From: Candidatus Methylomirabilis sp.
Lineage (GTDB): Bacteria > Methylomirabilota > Methylomirabilia > Methylomirabilales > Methylomirabilaceae
Assembly: GCA_002634395.1 (NCBI GenBank)
Contig: NSJM01000008.1
Span: 1-56,690 of the forward strand
Length of the DNA: 56,690 nucleotides
Direction of reading: 5' to 3'
Shown here: one piece after another, positions 20,645 through 29,071 of the stretch
Layout: every line of letters begins with the position of its first letter
Numbering within the stretch: the stretch's first letter is position 1
Translations under genes and position numbers: made by a program
The notes under the pieces: generated by a model
What the model was told of the DNA's origin: nothing
Databases searched by the model: none
Seen by the model: the letters and a program-made list of their open reading frames with translations, nothing else

Positions 20645-21136
20645 TTATCCCTCAGATGTCATCGGACGACGCCGGAGAGATGCAATAGCAAGACAGGCAA
20701 TGCCATGACCAGCCCCAAGCGCGCCTACTCGATTTGCCGTCGCCGCCTTGACGCTCACTCCCTCGATCGGGGTTCTGATACTTTCTGCGAGGTTAGCCCG
20801 CATCTGCGCAATATACGGCGCCAGCTTTGGGGCCTCTGCGATGATGGTCGCATCGATGTGATTCACCGTGTAACCAAGGGTCTGTACTCGCTGGAAGGCT
20901 TCTCTGAGGAGTAGGAGACTCGATACATCCTTGTATTGAGGATCGTCCGTCCCAAAGCAGGAGCCGATATCGCCGGCGCACGCCGCGCCAAGGATGGCGT
21001 CTATGACGGCATGGGCCAGGGCGTCCGCATCCGAGTGACCCTCAAGGCCTTTCTCGAATGGGATCTCCACCCCGCCAAGGACAAGACGCCGACCGGACAC
21101 TAATGGGTGCGTGTCGAACCCGATACCAACCGTCAT
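20645..21136 (-). CDS. ispF: 2-C-methyl-D-erythritol 2,4-cyclodiphosphate synthase
   Basis: Fifth step of the MEP pathway to isoprenoid precursors. 163 aa from the ATG at 21136, which overlaps the ispD stop codon as ATGA; an upstream GTG at 21148 inside ispD is possible but less likely. Metal ligands are Asp8 and His10 in GIGFDTHPL, and the third is the His of GHSDADALAHAV. The C-terminal KAATANRVGALGAGHGIAC is typical. It is translationally coupled to ispD. Confidence 0.97.
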   Translation of the reverse strand: MTVGIGFDTHPLVSGRRLVLGGVEIPFEKGLEGHSDADALAHAVIDAILGAACAGDIGSCFGTDDPQYKDVSSLLLLREAFQRVQTLGYTVNHIDATIIAEAPKLAPYIAQMRANLAESIRTPIEGVSVKAATANRVGALGAGHGIACLAIASLRRRPMTSEG

Positions 21137-21825
21137 GGAACCATCCACCGTCTCAGGATCAGTCCGGCGAGGGGTAAATCCTCTTCGCTCGTAATTTTAA
21201 TATTCTCATAGCTTCCTCTCACAACCTTGACTCTCCCTCCGATTCGCTCCACAAGTGCGGCATCGTCGGTGGCAATGATCCCGTGCTCCCGGACCGCGCG
21301 GTGAGCCCGCATCAGGAGCGTGTAACGAAACACCTGAGGGGTCTGGATCGACCAGAGCTGTCCTCTTGGTAGCGTCTCAATTACGGAGCCATCGGTATCT
21401 ACCCGCTTGATGGTGTCGACGACTGGAACAGCCGCGACCGCCGCGCCCACTTCTTTTGCGGCTTCTACGGCAGCCAGCACAACCCCACGCGAAACGAAAG
21501 GGCGAACGCCGTCGTGGATCAACACGAGATCCGTCTCCGCCTTCGCCCTCTGCAGACCGTTGTAGACTGAATCCTGCCGCGTCTGTCCCCCTGGAACTAC
21601 CTCCGTCTCCAGATTGATCTCGGCCAACTCTAACGCCTCTCGGCCCCTTGACTCTTCCCCTGGAGGAACTACAACGATGATGTTTGCAAGCGCATGAGAT
21701 GTCGCAAGCGCTCGCAACGTGTGGCTGAGCACCGGAAGACCGTGCAGCGCAATAAACTGTTTCTTGACCTTTCCTCCGAATCGAATTCCTGATCCCGCCG
21801 CGGGAACAATTGCTGTTACATGCAT
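21133..21825 (-). CDS. ispD: 2-C-methyl-D-erythritol 4-phosphate cytidylyltransferase
   Basis: Third step of the MEP pathway: adds CMP to methylerythritol 4-phosphate. 230 aa. The nucleotide-binding loop is VPAAGSGIRFGGKVKKQF; the DGVRPFVS and KITSEEDLPLA motifs are present. It follows the PIN-TRAM gene across an 80-base gap completely filled by two opposed 7-base periodic tracts, and its stop codon overlaps the ispF start. Confidence 0.97.
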   Translation of the reverse strand: MHVTAIVPAAGSGIRFGGKVKKQFIALHGLPVLSHTLRALATSHALANIIVVVPPGEESRGREALELAEINLETEVVPGGQTRQDSVYNGLQRAKAETDLVLIHDGVRPFVSRGVVLAAVEAAKEVGAAVAAVPVVDTIKRVDTDGSVIETLPRGQLWSIQTPQVFRYTLLMRAHRAVREHGIIATDDAALVERIGGRVKVVRGSYENIKITSEEDLPLAGLILRRWMVP

Positions 21826-21905
21826 AGGGTGTCTGGTGGAGGGTGTCGGGTATAGCGGTAGATGCTTTTTCTGCCCCCTATACCCTGCCCCCTACACCCT
21901 GCTCC
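21826..21905. repeat. Two opposed 7-base periodic tracts forming a large inverted repeat
   Basis: The whole gap between ispD and the PIN-TRAM gene is made of seven-base units. Left arm, plus strand: AGGGTGT, CTGGTGG, AGGGTGT, CGGGTAT. Right arm: CTGCCCC, CTATACC, CTGCCCC, CTACACC. The right arm is close to the reverse complement of the left, with a short T-rich centre (around 21866-21870), so the transcript could fold into a long imperfect hairpin between the two genes. Confidence 0.65.
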
Positions 21906-22930
21906 TAAGCGGCCTCAGCCTCTTCCTTCAGGCGTGAGAAGATCATGCGTCCGGCTGTCGTCGGCAACACCGTCGTGACGCGCACATCGACAGTCTGGCC
22001 GATATAACGACGGCCGCTGTCGACCACCACCATCGTCCCATCATCAAGGTAGGCAATGCCTTGGTTGTACTCCTTGCCTTCTTTCAGGACGTAGACCTGC
22101 ATTTCCTCACCAGGCAGGACAACAGGTTTGAGCGCATTGGTCAACTCGTTGATGTTCAACACCCCGATCCCATGCAACCCTGCCACCTTATTGAGATTAA
22201 AATCGTTTGTGACGACCTTGGCATTATAAGTCCTGGCCAGTGCAACTAATTTCGCGTCCACCTCACGGATCTCCGGAAAATCTACATCGCTGATCTCGAT
22301 ATGCACATCGGCCTTCTTCTGCATCTTTTGCAGAATATCCAATCCCCGACGGCCACGATTTCGCTTCAGCGGATCCGATGAGTCGGCAACCTGCTGCAAC
22401 TCCCGCAAGACAAACTGGGGCACAAGAAGGGTCCCCTCAACAAATCCTGTCTCGCAAATGTCAGCAATACGACCATCAATGATCACCGAGGTGTCCAGGA
22501 TCTTATAGCTCTTGCCCCGCGGCTTTTCCCTGAAAAGCCGAACGACGTCCAGCATACTGAACCCTCGGCTCTTCTCGATCGCGATAGCGGCCCCAAGGTA
22601 CGCCGACCCGATGGTGATAATGATCCGCATGGTCATATAGATGTAAGGAGGAATGAAGTCCTGAAAGCCTGAAATAGCACTGAATAAGAGTTCGGCCAAA
22701 CCAAGACCCAAGACGAATCCGATAGTTCCGCTGACAATGACTTGCAGGGAAGCCTGATGAAACTTGCGTTGAAGAACCATCACAGCAATACCGCACGAGG
22801 CTCCAAGCAGGAGGCCGGCCAGTCCCAGCAGCAATTGCTGGTACGGACCTGCGCCGGCCTGATAGGCCAGATAGGATCCGATGGCCGCCCCTCCAACAAT
22901 CATCGGGAGACCAACTCGGTAGTTGTTCAA
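21905..22930 (-). CDS. Membrane-anchored PIN-TRAM protein (YacL family)
   Basis: Four predicted membrane segments in the first 130 or so residues lead to a PIN domain (ILDTSVIIDGRIADICETGF with the first catalytic Asp, further acidic residues around VTNDFNLN) and a C-terminal TRAM domain (GQTVDVRVTTVLPTTAGRMIFSRL). This matches the YacL family, thought to be a membrane-attached ribonuclease or RNA binder. A TTG start at 22930 is chosen because GGGGGTGATC, close to the full anti-16S complement, lies eight bases upstream; the frame stays open to 23041 inside carD. Length 341 aa. The position between carD and ispD matches Firmicutes. Confidence 0.88.
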   Translation of the reverse strand: MNNYRVGLPMIVGGAAIGSYLAYQAGAGPYQQLLLGLAGLLLGASCGIAVMVLQRKFHQASLQVIVSGTIGFVLGLGLAELLFSAISGFQDFIPPYIYMTMRIIITIGSAYLGAAIAIEKSRGFSMLDVVRLFREKPRGKSYKILDTSVIIDGRIADICETGFVEGTLLVPQFVLRELQQVADSSDPLKRNRGRRGLDILQKMQKKADVHIEISDVDFPEIREVDAKLVALARTYNAKVVTNDFNLNKVAGLHGIGVLNINELTNALKPVVLPGEEMQVYVLKEGKEYNQGIAYLDDGTMVVVDSGRRYIGQTVDVRVTTVLPTTAGRMIFSRLKEEAEAA

Positions 22931-22976
22931 ACCGATCACCCCCTCTCGTTGGCTTCGATGGCCTTGCGCATGGCCA

Positions 22977-23459
22977 TCAGTGATTACCCACCGCCTGTTC
23001 AACGAGTGCCCTTGCTCCCTCCTGATCAATCCCGGAAGCATGTGAGATCTCGCTGACGATTAACCTCCTGACATTCTCCAGCATCGTCTTCTCACCGAAC
23101 GACAGGCACCGTTCCTTCTGGAGTAGGACCAACTTTCGCAGGACCAGCGCAACCTCAAAGAGCGATCCTGTTCTGATTCGCTCCAGGTTATCCTTAAACC
23201 GGCGGTTCCAATTCGAACTGATTTTCAGGTCATTCTTCTTTAAAATGGCAAGAACCTTTGGAATCTCTGATGGTTCAATAACCGCTCGAAGGCCGACTCG
23301 TTTGGCGTTCTGCGTAGGAACCAGAATGGTCATACCGTTCCCAATGATGCGAACTACGTAGAAAGGCTGCAGTCCACCTGCAACCTCTTTCTTTTCGATG
23401 GCTTCAATCCACCCAACCCCATGGGTGGGGTACACTACTTTTGTCCCAGTGCGATACAT
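22977..23459 (-). CDS. carD: CarD/CdnL family transcription regulator
   Basis: Binds the RNA polymerase beta subunit and stabilises open promoter complexes, especially at rRNA promoters. 160 aa: an N-terminal Tudor-like RNAP-interaction domain (TKVVYPTHGVGWIEAIEKKEV, quoted in part) and a helical C-terminal DNA-binding domain with SSNWNRRFKDNLERIRTGS. It has its own strong promoter, only about a dozen bases from the -10 box to the start codon, and no ribosome binding site. Position next to radA and the PIN-TRAM gene is conserved. Confidence 0.95.
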   Translation of the reverse strand: MYRTGTKVVYPTHGVGWIEAIEKKEVAGGLQPFYVVRIIGNGMTILVPTQNAKRVGLRAVIEPSEIPKVLAILKKNDLKISSNWNRRFKDNLERIRTGSLFEVALVLRKLVLLQKERCLSFGEKTMLENVRRLIVSEISHASGIDQEGARALVEQAVGNH

Positions 23460-23471
23460 TATTGATAGTAA

Positions 23472-23500
23472 GTTATAGCAGGGATTCTCTGACTAGTCAA
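23472..23500 (-). promoter_or_regulatory. Strong sigma-70 type promoter of carD, very short leader
   Basis: On the minus strand -35 TTGACT and -10 TATAAC are 17 bases apart. The -10 box ends 12 bases before the carD ATG, so the leader would be only about five or six bases, and no Shine-Dalgarno sequence precedes the ATG. The remaining 150 bases up to radA show no gene and no clear terminator. Confidence 0.75.
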
Positions 23501-23653
23501 AAGATTCTCCCAGGAATAGCGGCAGACTCTAGCAAGCATCTCACACCTCTCAACATTGCGCAGACCGATGAGGACGTGGCAATTTCAGTGCAATAGTGTG
23601 AAATCACCCCCACTTTACTCGCAGCAGCGGATCCCTTATTCCTTTTCTTATGA

Positions 23654-25039
23654 TCATACCATCTGCCGTATCTCCAGTTTCTCCGCTAACTCCTCCAGAG
23701 TGTAGAGCCCGCTCACTCTTAGAGAGGAAAAGTCAGATTGAGTCCGATCGAGGTTATGTCGTGGCATCAGACAATGGGATAATCCCAGGCGAGCGGCCTC
23801 CTCGAGCCGTCGTTCCGCCATCGGCACCGCTCGCACCTCACCTGCCAGACCGATCTCACCGAACACGCACAGCCCGGGGTCAAGCAGAAGGTTTCTGGCG
23901 CTTGAAAGGACCGCTACGGCCACACCAAGATCGGCGGCAGTCTCTCCCACCCTGACACCTCCCACGATGTTGACGTAGACATCACATGCGCTGAGAGGCA
24001 GACCAAGCCGCTTTTCCAGTACAGCCAACAGCAAGACGCCTCGATTGCTATCTACACCATTAAAAACCCGTCTGGGAATTGCGGCGCTTGGCGCCGCCAC
24101 CAGCGCCTGCAGTTCCACGAGCAGTGGTCGGCTTCCCTCCATAGTCGGAATGACGACCGAGCCCGGCGCCCCCGAAGGGCGCTGGGCAAGAAAAACCTCA
24201 GATGGGTTTTCGAGCTCTTGTAGTCCGGTCGCCGTCATCTCGAACACACCAACCTCTGGAGTAGGACCAAAGCGATTCTTGACGGCGCGCAGCAGACGAT
24301 GGATCTGATGCTCCTCCCCTTCCATGAACACGACCGCGTCGACCAGGTGTTCCATCGCCTTCGGACCGGCGATGGCCCCTTCCTTCGTAATATGACCGAT
24401 GACGACGGTGCTGATTTCCTTCTCCTTGGCGAGCGTCATCAGCCGAAAGACAGCTTCACGAACCTGACTGAAACTACCCGGAGGGGACTCCAACTCTTCC
24501 GAAGCAATAGTCTGGATGGAATCGATGACCAGGATGGTTGGTCGGATCCGGTCGGTCTGATCCAAAATCACCTGGAGGGAGGTCTCGGCAAGCAGCAGAA
24601 GACGATCGGAAAGCTGACCTAACCTACTTGCTCTGGAACGGGTCTGTTGAAGTGATTCCTCGCCGGAGACATATAGGACTATCCCCTCCCCCTTCGCGAT
24701 CTGCATTGATGCTTGAAGCAGCAGGGTCGATTTCCCGATTCCCGGATCACCGCTCAAGAGCACGAACGAGCCGGGAACGATCCCACCGCCTAACACCCGA
24801 TCCAACTCTGCCAAACCGGTGCTCACCCGGTGGAGCGCCCTGATATCTACGGCAGTGATCGGTGTCGCGAGGTACGGAGCCGGGGGTGCTCCGTCGCTAC
24901 GGCCGCGATGCCGCTCGCTTGTGGCACGCTCCTCCAGCAAGCCTCCCCACTCTCCGCAGTCCGGGCAGCGACCCATCCAGCGAGCGGTCTGATAACCACA
25001 ATTCTGACAGAGGTAATGGCTCAGACTTTTGGCCATCAC
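23654..25039 (-). CDS. radA: DNA repair protein RadA
   Basis: RecA-like ATPase and branch-migration helicase in recombinational repair. 461 aa. The N-terminal zinc finger has Cys11, Cys14, Cys25 and Cys28. Walker A is GDPGIGKST at 97-105, and the RadA-specific KNRFG motif is at 254-258. A Lon-like C-terminal domain follows (DVYVNIVGGVRVGETAADLGVAVA, in part). The start is either of two consecutive ATG codons. The gap to dnaB carries a 7-base periodic tract. Confidence 0.97.
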   Translation of the reverse strand: MMAKSLSHYLCQNCGYQTARWMGRCPDCGEWGGLLEERATSERHRGRSDGAPPAPYLATPITAVDIRALHRVSTGLAELDRVLGGGIVPGSFVLLSGDPGIGKSTLLLQASMQIAKGEGIVLYVSGEESLQQTRSRASRLGQLSDRLLLLAETSLQVILDQTDRIRPTILVIDSIQTIASEELESPPGSFSQVREAVFRLMTLAKEKEISTVVIGHITKEGAIAGPKAMEHLVDAVVFMEGEEHQIHRLLRAVKNRFGPTPEVGVFEMTATGLQELENPSEVFLAQRPSGAPGSVVIPTMEGSRPLLVELQALVAAPSAAIPRRVFNGVDSNRGVLLLAVLEKRLGLPLSACDVYVNIVGGVRVGETAADLGVAVAVLSSARNLLLDPGLCVFGEIGLAGEVRAVPMAERRLEEAARLGLSHCLMPRHNLDRTQSDFSSLRVSGLYTLEELAEKLEIRQMV

Positions 25040-25070
25040 TCCTCACTTTCCGCAGTAAACACGCCGAACC

Positions 25071-25112
25071 GTCCGACGTTCAACGTGCGATGTTCAACCT
25101 TGAACGATGAAC
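25071..25112. repeat. 7-base periodic tract, GTTCAAC type, radA-dnaB gap
   Basis: Six consecutive seven-base units on the plus strand. GTTCAAC occurs exactly at 25078-25084 and 25092-25098, and CTTGAAC and GATGAAC close the tract. It fills half of the 82-base gap between the dnaB stop codon and the radA start. Confidence 0.7.
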
Positions 25113-25121
25113 TGCGGCCCG

Positions 25122-26531
25122 TCACATCTCCTCTGCTTCATCGGGTTCTTGATGGATGAGGTCCAGAGGACCGAACTTGACATACTCCCTGAGGAAGGCC
25201 ATCTCCACGGTCCCGGTCGGGCCGTTCCGTTGCTTGGCGATAATGATCTCGGTCTTCGCATCCCGCTCAGGATCCGGTGCCCCGGCCTTTTTGGCCTGAT
25301 AGTAACCTGGGCGGTACAGGAACATGACAACATCCGAGTCCTGCTCTATGGCTCCGGATTCCCGGAGATCCGATAGTTGCGGTCGCTCCCGTTCCTCTGT
25401 TCGCCGCGCAAGCTGCGACAGCGCCACCACCGGAACCTTCAATTCCTTGGCCATCGCCTTCAGACCCCGGCAGATGTCCGAAACCTCCTGCTGGCGGTTC
25501 TCGGATCGGGAACGACCCGAGATGAGTTGAAGATAGTCAATCACCACCATCCCGATGTTCTGTTCGGCTTTGAGCCTCCGCGCCTTCGCCCGTAACTCAA
25601 TAGCAGAGATAGCGGCCGAATCATCAATAAAGATGGGCGCCTCTGAGAGGCGGCCGGCCGCGCTTGTCAGCTTCGGCCAGTCGCTCTCGCGCAGATATCC
25701 TGTTCTGATCCTGTGAGAATCAACCTCAGCCTCGGTAGAAAGCATTCGCTGGACGACCTGTTCCTTCGACATCTCCAGGCTAAAGATCCCGACCGGTATC
25801 CGTTCCTCGATGGCGGCATTTCGGGCAATATTGAGAGCAAAGGCCGTTTTGCCCATCGAGGGGCGGCCGGCGATGATGATCAGCTCTGACGGCTGAAACC
25901 CGGCAGTTTTCATGTCAAGGTCTTCAAACCCAGTGGGTACTCCGGTAACCTGCGTCTGGCGGTCATAGAGCTTCTCCACCTGCTCAAAGGCGTCCTTCAG
26001 GATCAACTTCAGCGGGAGGAAGGCGCGCCGTACCCGATCTTCCGATAGCTCAAAGATCTGCTGCTCGGCTTGTTCGAGTACCTGATCCGCTTCCTCCTGG
26101 TCGGCATAGCCGAGCCCGACTATGTCGGTAGCTACAGTGATCAACTGGCGCAGAAGCGCCTTGTCCCGAACGATCCGCGCATGGTAGGCGACATTCGCCG
26201 CAGTGGGAACAGCCTCCACTAGTGAGGCGAGGAATGCTGCGGAACCCACCTCATCGAGCTCGCCTCGGCGACGAAGCTCATTGGTCATAGTGATGAGATC
26301 AACCGGTTCCCCTCGTCCGAAAAGCCCGGAAGCCGCCGCAAAGATCTTGCGATGTATATCTCGGTAGAACTGTTCGGGCCGCAACAACTCAAGGCACTTC
26401 AGGAAGGCCTCACTACTCTGCAGGATCGCCCCGAGGACCGACATCTCGGCCTCCAGGTTTTGAGGTGGAACCCGCTCTCCGGCCATCTCGCGCCGGTCGA
26501 GGGTTGACTCCCGCAGAATTCGCTGCCCCAT
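25122..26531 (-). CDS. dnaB: Replicative DNA helicase DnaB
   Basis: Hexameric helicase that unwinds the replication fork. 469 aa. The N-terminal domain begins VPPQNLEAEMSVLGAIL. The RecA-like domain has Walker A GRPSMGKTA at 222-230, the VVIDYLQLI Walker B region and the C-terminal SDLRESGAIEQDSDVVMFLYR motif. The acidic C terminus is usual. It starts four bases after the rplI stop codon, so the two are coupled, as in many bacteria with the rpsF-ssb-rpsR-rplI-dnaB order. No intein is present. Confidence 0.97.
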   Translation of the reverse strand: MGQRILRESTLDRREMAGERVPPQNLEAEMSVLGAILQSSEAFLKCLELLRPEQFYRDIHRKIFAAASGLFGRGEPVDLITMTNELRRRGELDEVGSAAFLASLVEAVPTAANVAYHARIVRDKALLRQLITVATDIVGLGYADQEEADQVLEQAEQQIFELSEDRVRRAFLPLKLILKDAFEQVEKLYDRQTQVTGVPTGFEDLDMKTAGFQPSELIIIAGRPSMGKTAFALNIARNAAIEERIPVGIFSLEMSKEQVVQRMLSTEAEVDSHRIRTGYLRESDWPKLTSAAGRLSEAPIFIDDSAAISAIELRAKARRLKAEQNIGMVVIDYLQLISGRSRSENRQQEVSDICRGLKAMAKELKVPVVALSQLARRTEERERPQLSDLRESGAIEQDSDVVMFLYRPGYYQAKKAGAPDPERDAKTEIIIAKQRNGPTGTVEMAFLREYVKFGPLDLIHQEPDEAEEM

Positions 26532-26535
26532 CTGT

Positions 26536-26985
26536 TTAGTCCCCTACGCGCTCTACTGTAAGCCGAAGTTCGGCAACGACCTCGGGATGTAAGCGGATGG
26601 GAATGGTGTAGCTGCCAAGCGCCTTGATCGGTTCCTTCAGGAGGATCTTTCTTCGATCCACCTCAAGTCCCTGAGTCACCAAGGCGGCATAGATGTCCTG
26701 ATTGGTGACGGCTCCGAAGAGCCGATCCTGCTCGCCGGCTCGGCGCGCGATCACGCAGTGCAGTGCTGCGATCCGACCCGCCATCGTCTCCGCCGCATGA
26801 CGAAGCCTTCCCTCGCGCTCTCTGTTCTGTCGAAGTAGGTGATCCAACGACTTGATACTGGCGGACGTTGCCGCCACTGCCTTCCGCGACGGGATCAGGA
26901 AATTTCTTGCGAAACCATCCGCCACCTCTACCTGGTCACCAGCAGAGCCTACCTTTTCCACCTGTTCCAAGAGAACGACCCTCAT
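26536..26985 (-). CDS. rplI: 50S ribosomal protein L9
   Basis: Large-subunit protein made of two globular domains joined by a long helix, extending from the L1 region. 149 aa. The N-terminal domain reads MRVVLLEQVEKVGSAGDQVEV, with the conserved DGFARNFLIP loop (in part). The central helix spans about residues 45-75, and the C-terminal domain contains LFGAVTNQDI. It lies between the DUF2232 gene and dnaB. Confidence 0.97.
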   Translation of the reverse strand: MRVVLLEQVEKVGSAGDQVEVADGFARNFLIPSRKAVAATSASIKSLDHLLRQNREREGRLRHAAETMAGRIAALHCVIARRAGEQDRLFGAVTNQDIYAALVTQGLEVDRRKILLKEPIKALGSYTIPIRLHPEVVAELRLTVERVGD

Positions 26986-27025
26986 CGATGCGATACCTCC
27001 TCCGCACGACCTCGCCTTCGGCGCT

Positions 27026-27976
27026 CTACGCGCCGGGGGATCCCGGAAGCGAATGCCGGCGAAAAACGACCCACATATCGAACAGCCCGACCAATGCTAC
27101 GAGAAGTAACAGCAGGGGTTGAAGAAACAACAGCACAACACCCAGGAGTCCCATCAACGGCGACAGCCTCAATCGACGGATCCAGAACGTCGCAATCGCC
27201 AAGCCCTGCAGAAGATACAGCGTCATCATCACAAGCAGGCCATTGAAACCAATCTCTTTCGCAATCGGCAGCCCACTCAGCAACAAGGCGGCAGAACCGA
27301 TGAATATCCACACCAACTGGTCCGGAACTCTCCAGGCGCTCCCCGACTTCCAGCCAACAGGTGCAGTGTCATGTGCCGATCCCCTCCTCGCCAGAAAGAA
27401 GTTGACTGAGGTGCTGAACAGTGCCGCCACGATAAAGAGGCCGGGCGAGGTTGTGAGCAAGAATCTTCGCACCTCTTCGCTCGACCCGAGCAGCGGCCCA
27501 ACCTCGTCCGGAGAAATACCTGCCTTGCCGTATAACTCCATCGCTTCTCGCACAGCGATATCGAGACGATACTTCAGGAGATCCAGTATCGACGTACCCG
27601 CATCCCACGCCAAGATGAAGAGACCGACCAGACCGCCCGCGATGACGGCCAAACTCCCTACGGCGACCGATGCCTCAGGGGTCCACTGACGGCGGATAGC
27701 CTCCGCCAGCACAATTGCAGGCAGACCGAATTCGATATAGAAGACCCCCGCATAGCCTATCCCCAGGAGGCCGGTAAGGCAGATCCCGACGGCAAACACT
27801 CCAAGCAGGGCGATAACTCGGCCTTGTCTCAACGACAAGAGAATAAGCGGCAGGGGAGTCAGTAGGCCAAAAAACATCCCGGCGATCGGGATCGTCCCGC
27901 CCGCCAGCGCGAGCGTGAGAGACGCAAGGCAGAAGGCGACGCCCTGTACAAACGTCTTGGCCAATCCCTCTTTCAT
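27026..27976 (-). CDS. DUF2232 multi-pass membrane protein (YybS-like)
   Basis: Function not known. 316 aa with about eight hydrophobic membrane segments, including GVAFCLASLTLALAGGTIPI and SPLMGLLGVVLLFLQPLLLL (in part). The family is recognised from its place between rpsR and rplI and the hydrophobic pattern; in Bacillus yybS is also close to rplI and dnaB. The ATG at 27976 is chosen. A TTG at 28015 would add 13 residues and has GGAGA too close upstream, so the start is uncertain. A membrane role linked to translation or replication is only a guess from context. Confidence 0.75.
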   Translation of the reverse strand: MKEGLAKTFVQGVAFCLASLTLALAGGTIPIAGMFFGLLTPLPLILLSLRQGRVIALLGVFAVGICLTGLLGIGYAGVFYIEFGLPAIVLAEAIRRQWTPEASVAVGSLAVIAGGLVGLFILAWDAGTSILDLLKYRLDIAVREAMELYGKAGISPDEVGPLLGSSEEVRRFLLTTSPGLFIVAALFSTSVNFFLARRGSAHDTAPVGWKSGSAWRVPDQLVWIFIGSAALLLSGLPIAKEIGFNGLLVMMTLYLLQGLAIATFWIRRLRLSPLMGLLGVVLLFLQPLLLLLVALVGLFDMWVVFRRHSLPGSPGA

Positions 27977-28024
27977 TGAATGCGTGTCGCCAACCCCGTC
28001 AAAACCATCCGCCAAGTTCTCCGT

Positions 28025-28261
28025 TCATGGCAGATCAGCAGCAAAGGGGAGTAATGCGATGCTACGAGCCCTCTTGATGGCTCCACCCAGCTGGCGCTGA
28101 TGGCTCGCGCAGCTACCGGAAATCCGGCGTGGAATGATCTTTCCTCGATCTGTAATGAAGTTCCTGAGTCTCTTGGCGTCCTTAAAATCGACCGCCTCAA
28201 TCTTATCAACGCACCACTTGCAGACCTTTTGCCGTCGAAAGCTCCGTCGTTTTTTCAGCAT
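28025..28261 (-). CDS. rpsR: 30S ribosomal protein S18
   Basis: Small-subunit platform protein that forms a heterodimer with S6. 78 aa. It carries the core stretch [22 protein letters not shown] and, near the N terminus, CKWC, a possible remnant or functional zinc pair of the C+ S18 form. It follows ssb, with a 31-base gap. The rpsF-ssb-rpsR order keeps S6 and S18 together. Confidence 0.97.
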   Translation of the reverse strand: MLKKRRSFRRQKVCKWCVDKIEAVDFKDAKRLRNFITDRGKIIPRRISGSCASHQRQLGGAIKRARSIALLPFAADLP

Positions 28262-28292
28262 CCGCCATCACCCCCATGAGCGTCACTGCGTT

Positions 28293-28688
28293 TCAAAATG
28301 GCACCTCCTCCTCCTCGCCGGACCGAGGCGGTTCCTCATCGGAGACCGCTGCATCCTTTCGCCCACCGACAAATTGTACCCGCTCTGCAACGACTTCGTA
28401 TTTACTCCGCTTCTGGCCATCAGGCGTTTCCCATGACCGCTGCTGAAGCCGGCCTTCGACCAGCGCCTGGCGTCCCTTACCGAGAAACTCGGCGCAGGAC
28501 TGCGCCTGTTTATCCCAGACGACCACTGTGATAAAACAGACCTCCTCTCGCCGCTCGCCGCCTTTCGTTGTGAAAGAGCGATTCACCGCAAGATCAAAGT
28601 TGCATACGGTCATGCCGGAAGGCGTATGTCGAAGTTCCGGGTCCCGCGTCAGATTGCCCAGCAAAATTACTTTATTGAAGCTCACCAT
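28293..28688 (-). CDS. ssb: Single-stranded DNA-binding protein
   Basis: Coats single-stranded DNA in replication and repair. 131 aa, short for the family because the linker is brief. The OB fold begins FNKVILLGNLTRDPELRHTP. The C terminus is the acidic partner-binding tip, EEEEVPF, with the conserved final Pro-Phe. AGGAGGTGG precedes the ATG. The first codons overlap the end of rpsF by 17 bases, indicating coupled translation. Confidence 0.96.
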   Translation of the reverse strand: MVSFNKVILLGNLTRDPELRHTPSGMTVCNFDLAVNRSFTTKGGERREEVCFITVVVWDKQAQSCAEFLGKGRQALVEGRLQQRSWETPDGQKRSKYEVVAERVQFVGGRKDAAVSDEEPPRSGEEEEVPF

Positions 28689-29052
28689 CCCCCACCTCCT
28701 GGGTAGTGATCATGGTGCTACCCGCGAGCGTGGCTTGCGACTTCGTTTTAAAACGCTTTCCTCGATGCTCCTCGGCTCTTACAATCATCCCTTTCAGGAT
28801 GGTCTCAGTAATCCGAAAATGCCGCTCGAGATCGGCCACGACTTTGCCCATGCCACCCATCTTCATCAGGACGTACTGGCCCTCTCGCCGCTTTTTCACC
28901 TCGTAGGCCAGTCGCTTTTTTCCCCACTTCTGAACCTCCAGCACCTCCCCCCCCTTCTTAGCGGCGATCTCGCGAACTCCACTGATCTCCCTCTCGACAC
29001 CATCCTCCGTGAGGGCCGGATCCAGAATGATAATAACCTCGTGCTGGCTCAC
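28672..29052 (-). CDS. rpsF: 30S ribosomal protein S6
   Basis: Small-subunit platform protein, partner of S18. 126 aa from a GTG at 29052, giving MSQHEVIIILDPALTED. This start is chosen because GGAGG lies eight bases upstream; two upstream ATG codons (29070, right after the pth stop, and 29106) have no such site, and the first contains the Shine-Dalgarno in its own codons. The stretch GKKRLAYEVKKRREGQYVLM is typical. The C-terminal tail is basic rather than acidic. Pth lies just upstream. Confidence 0.95.
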   Translation of the reverse strand: MSQHEVIIILDPALTEDGVEREISGVREIAAKKGGEVLEVQKWGKKRLAYEVKKRREGQYVLMKMGGMGKVVADLERHFRITETILKGMIVRAEEHRGKRFKTKSQATLAGSTMITTQEVGDGELQ

Positions 29053-29071
29053 TCTCTTCACCTCCTCCATA

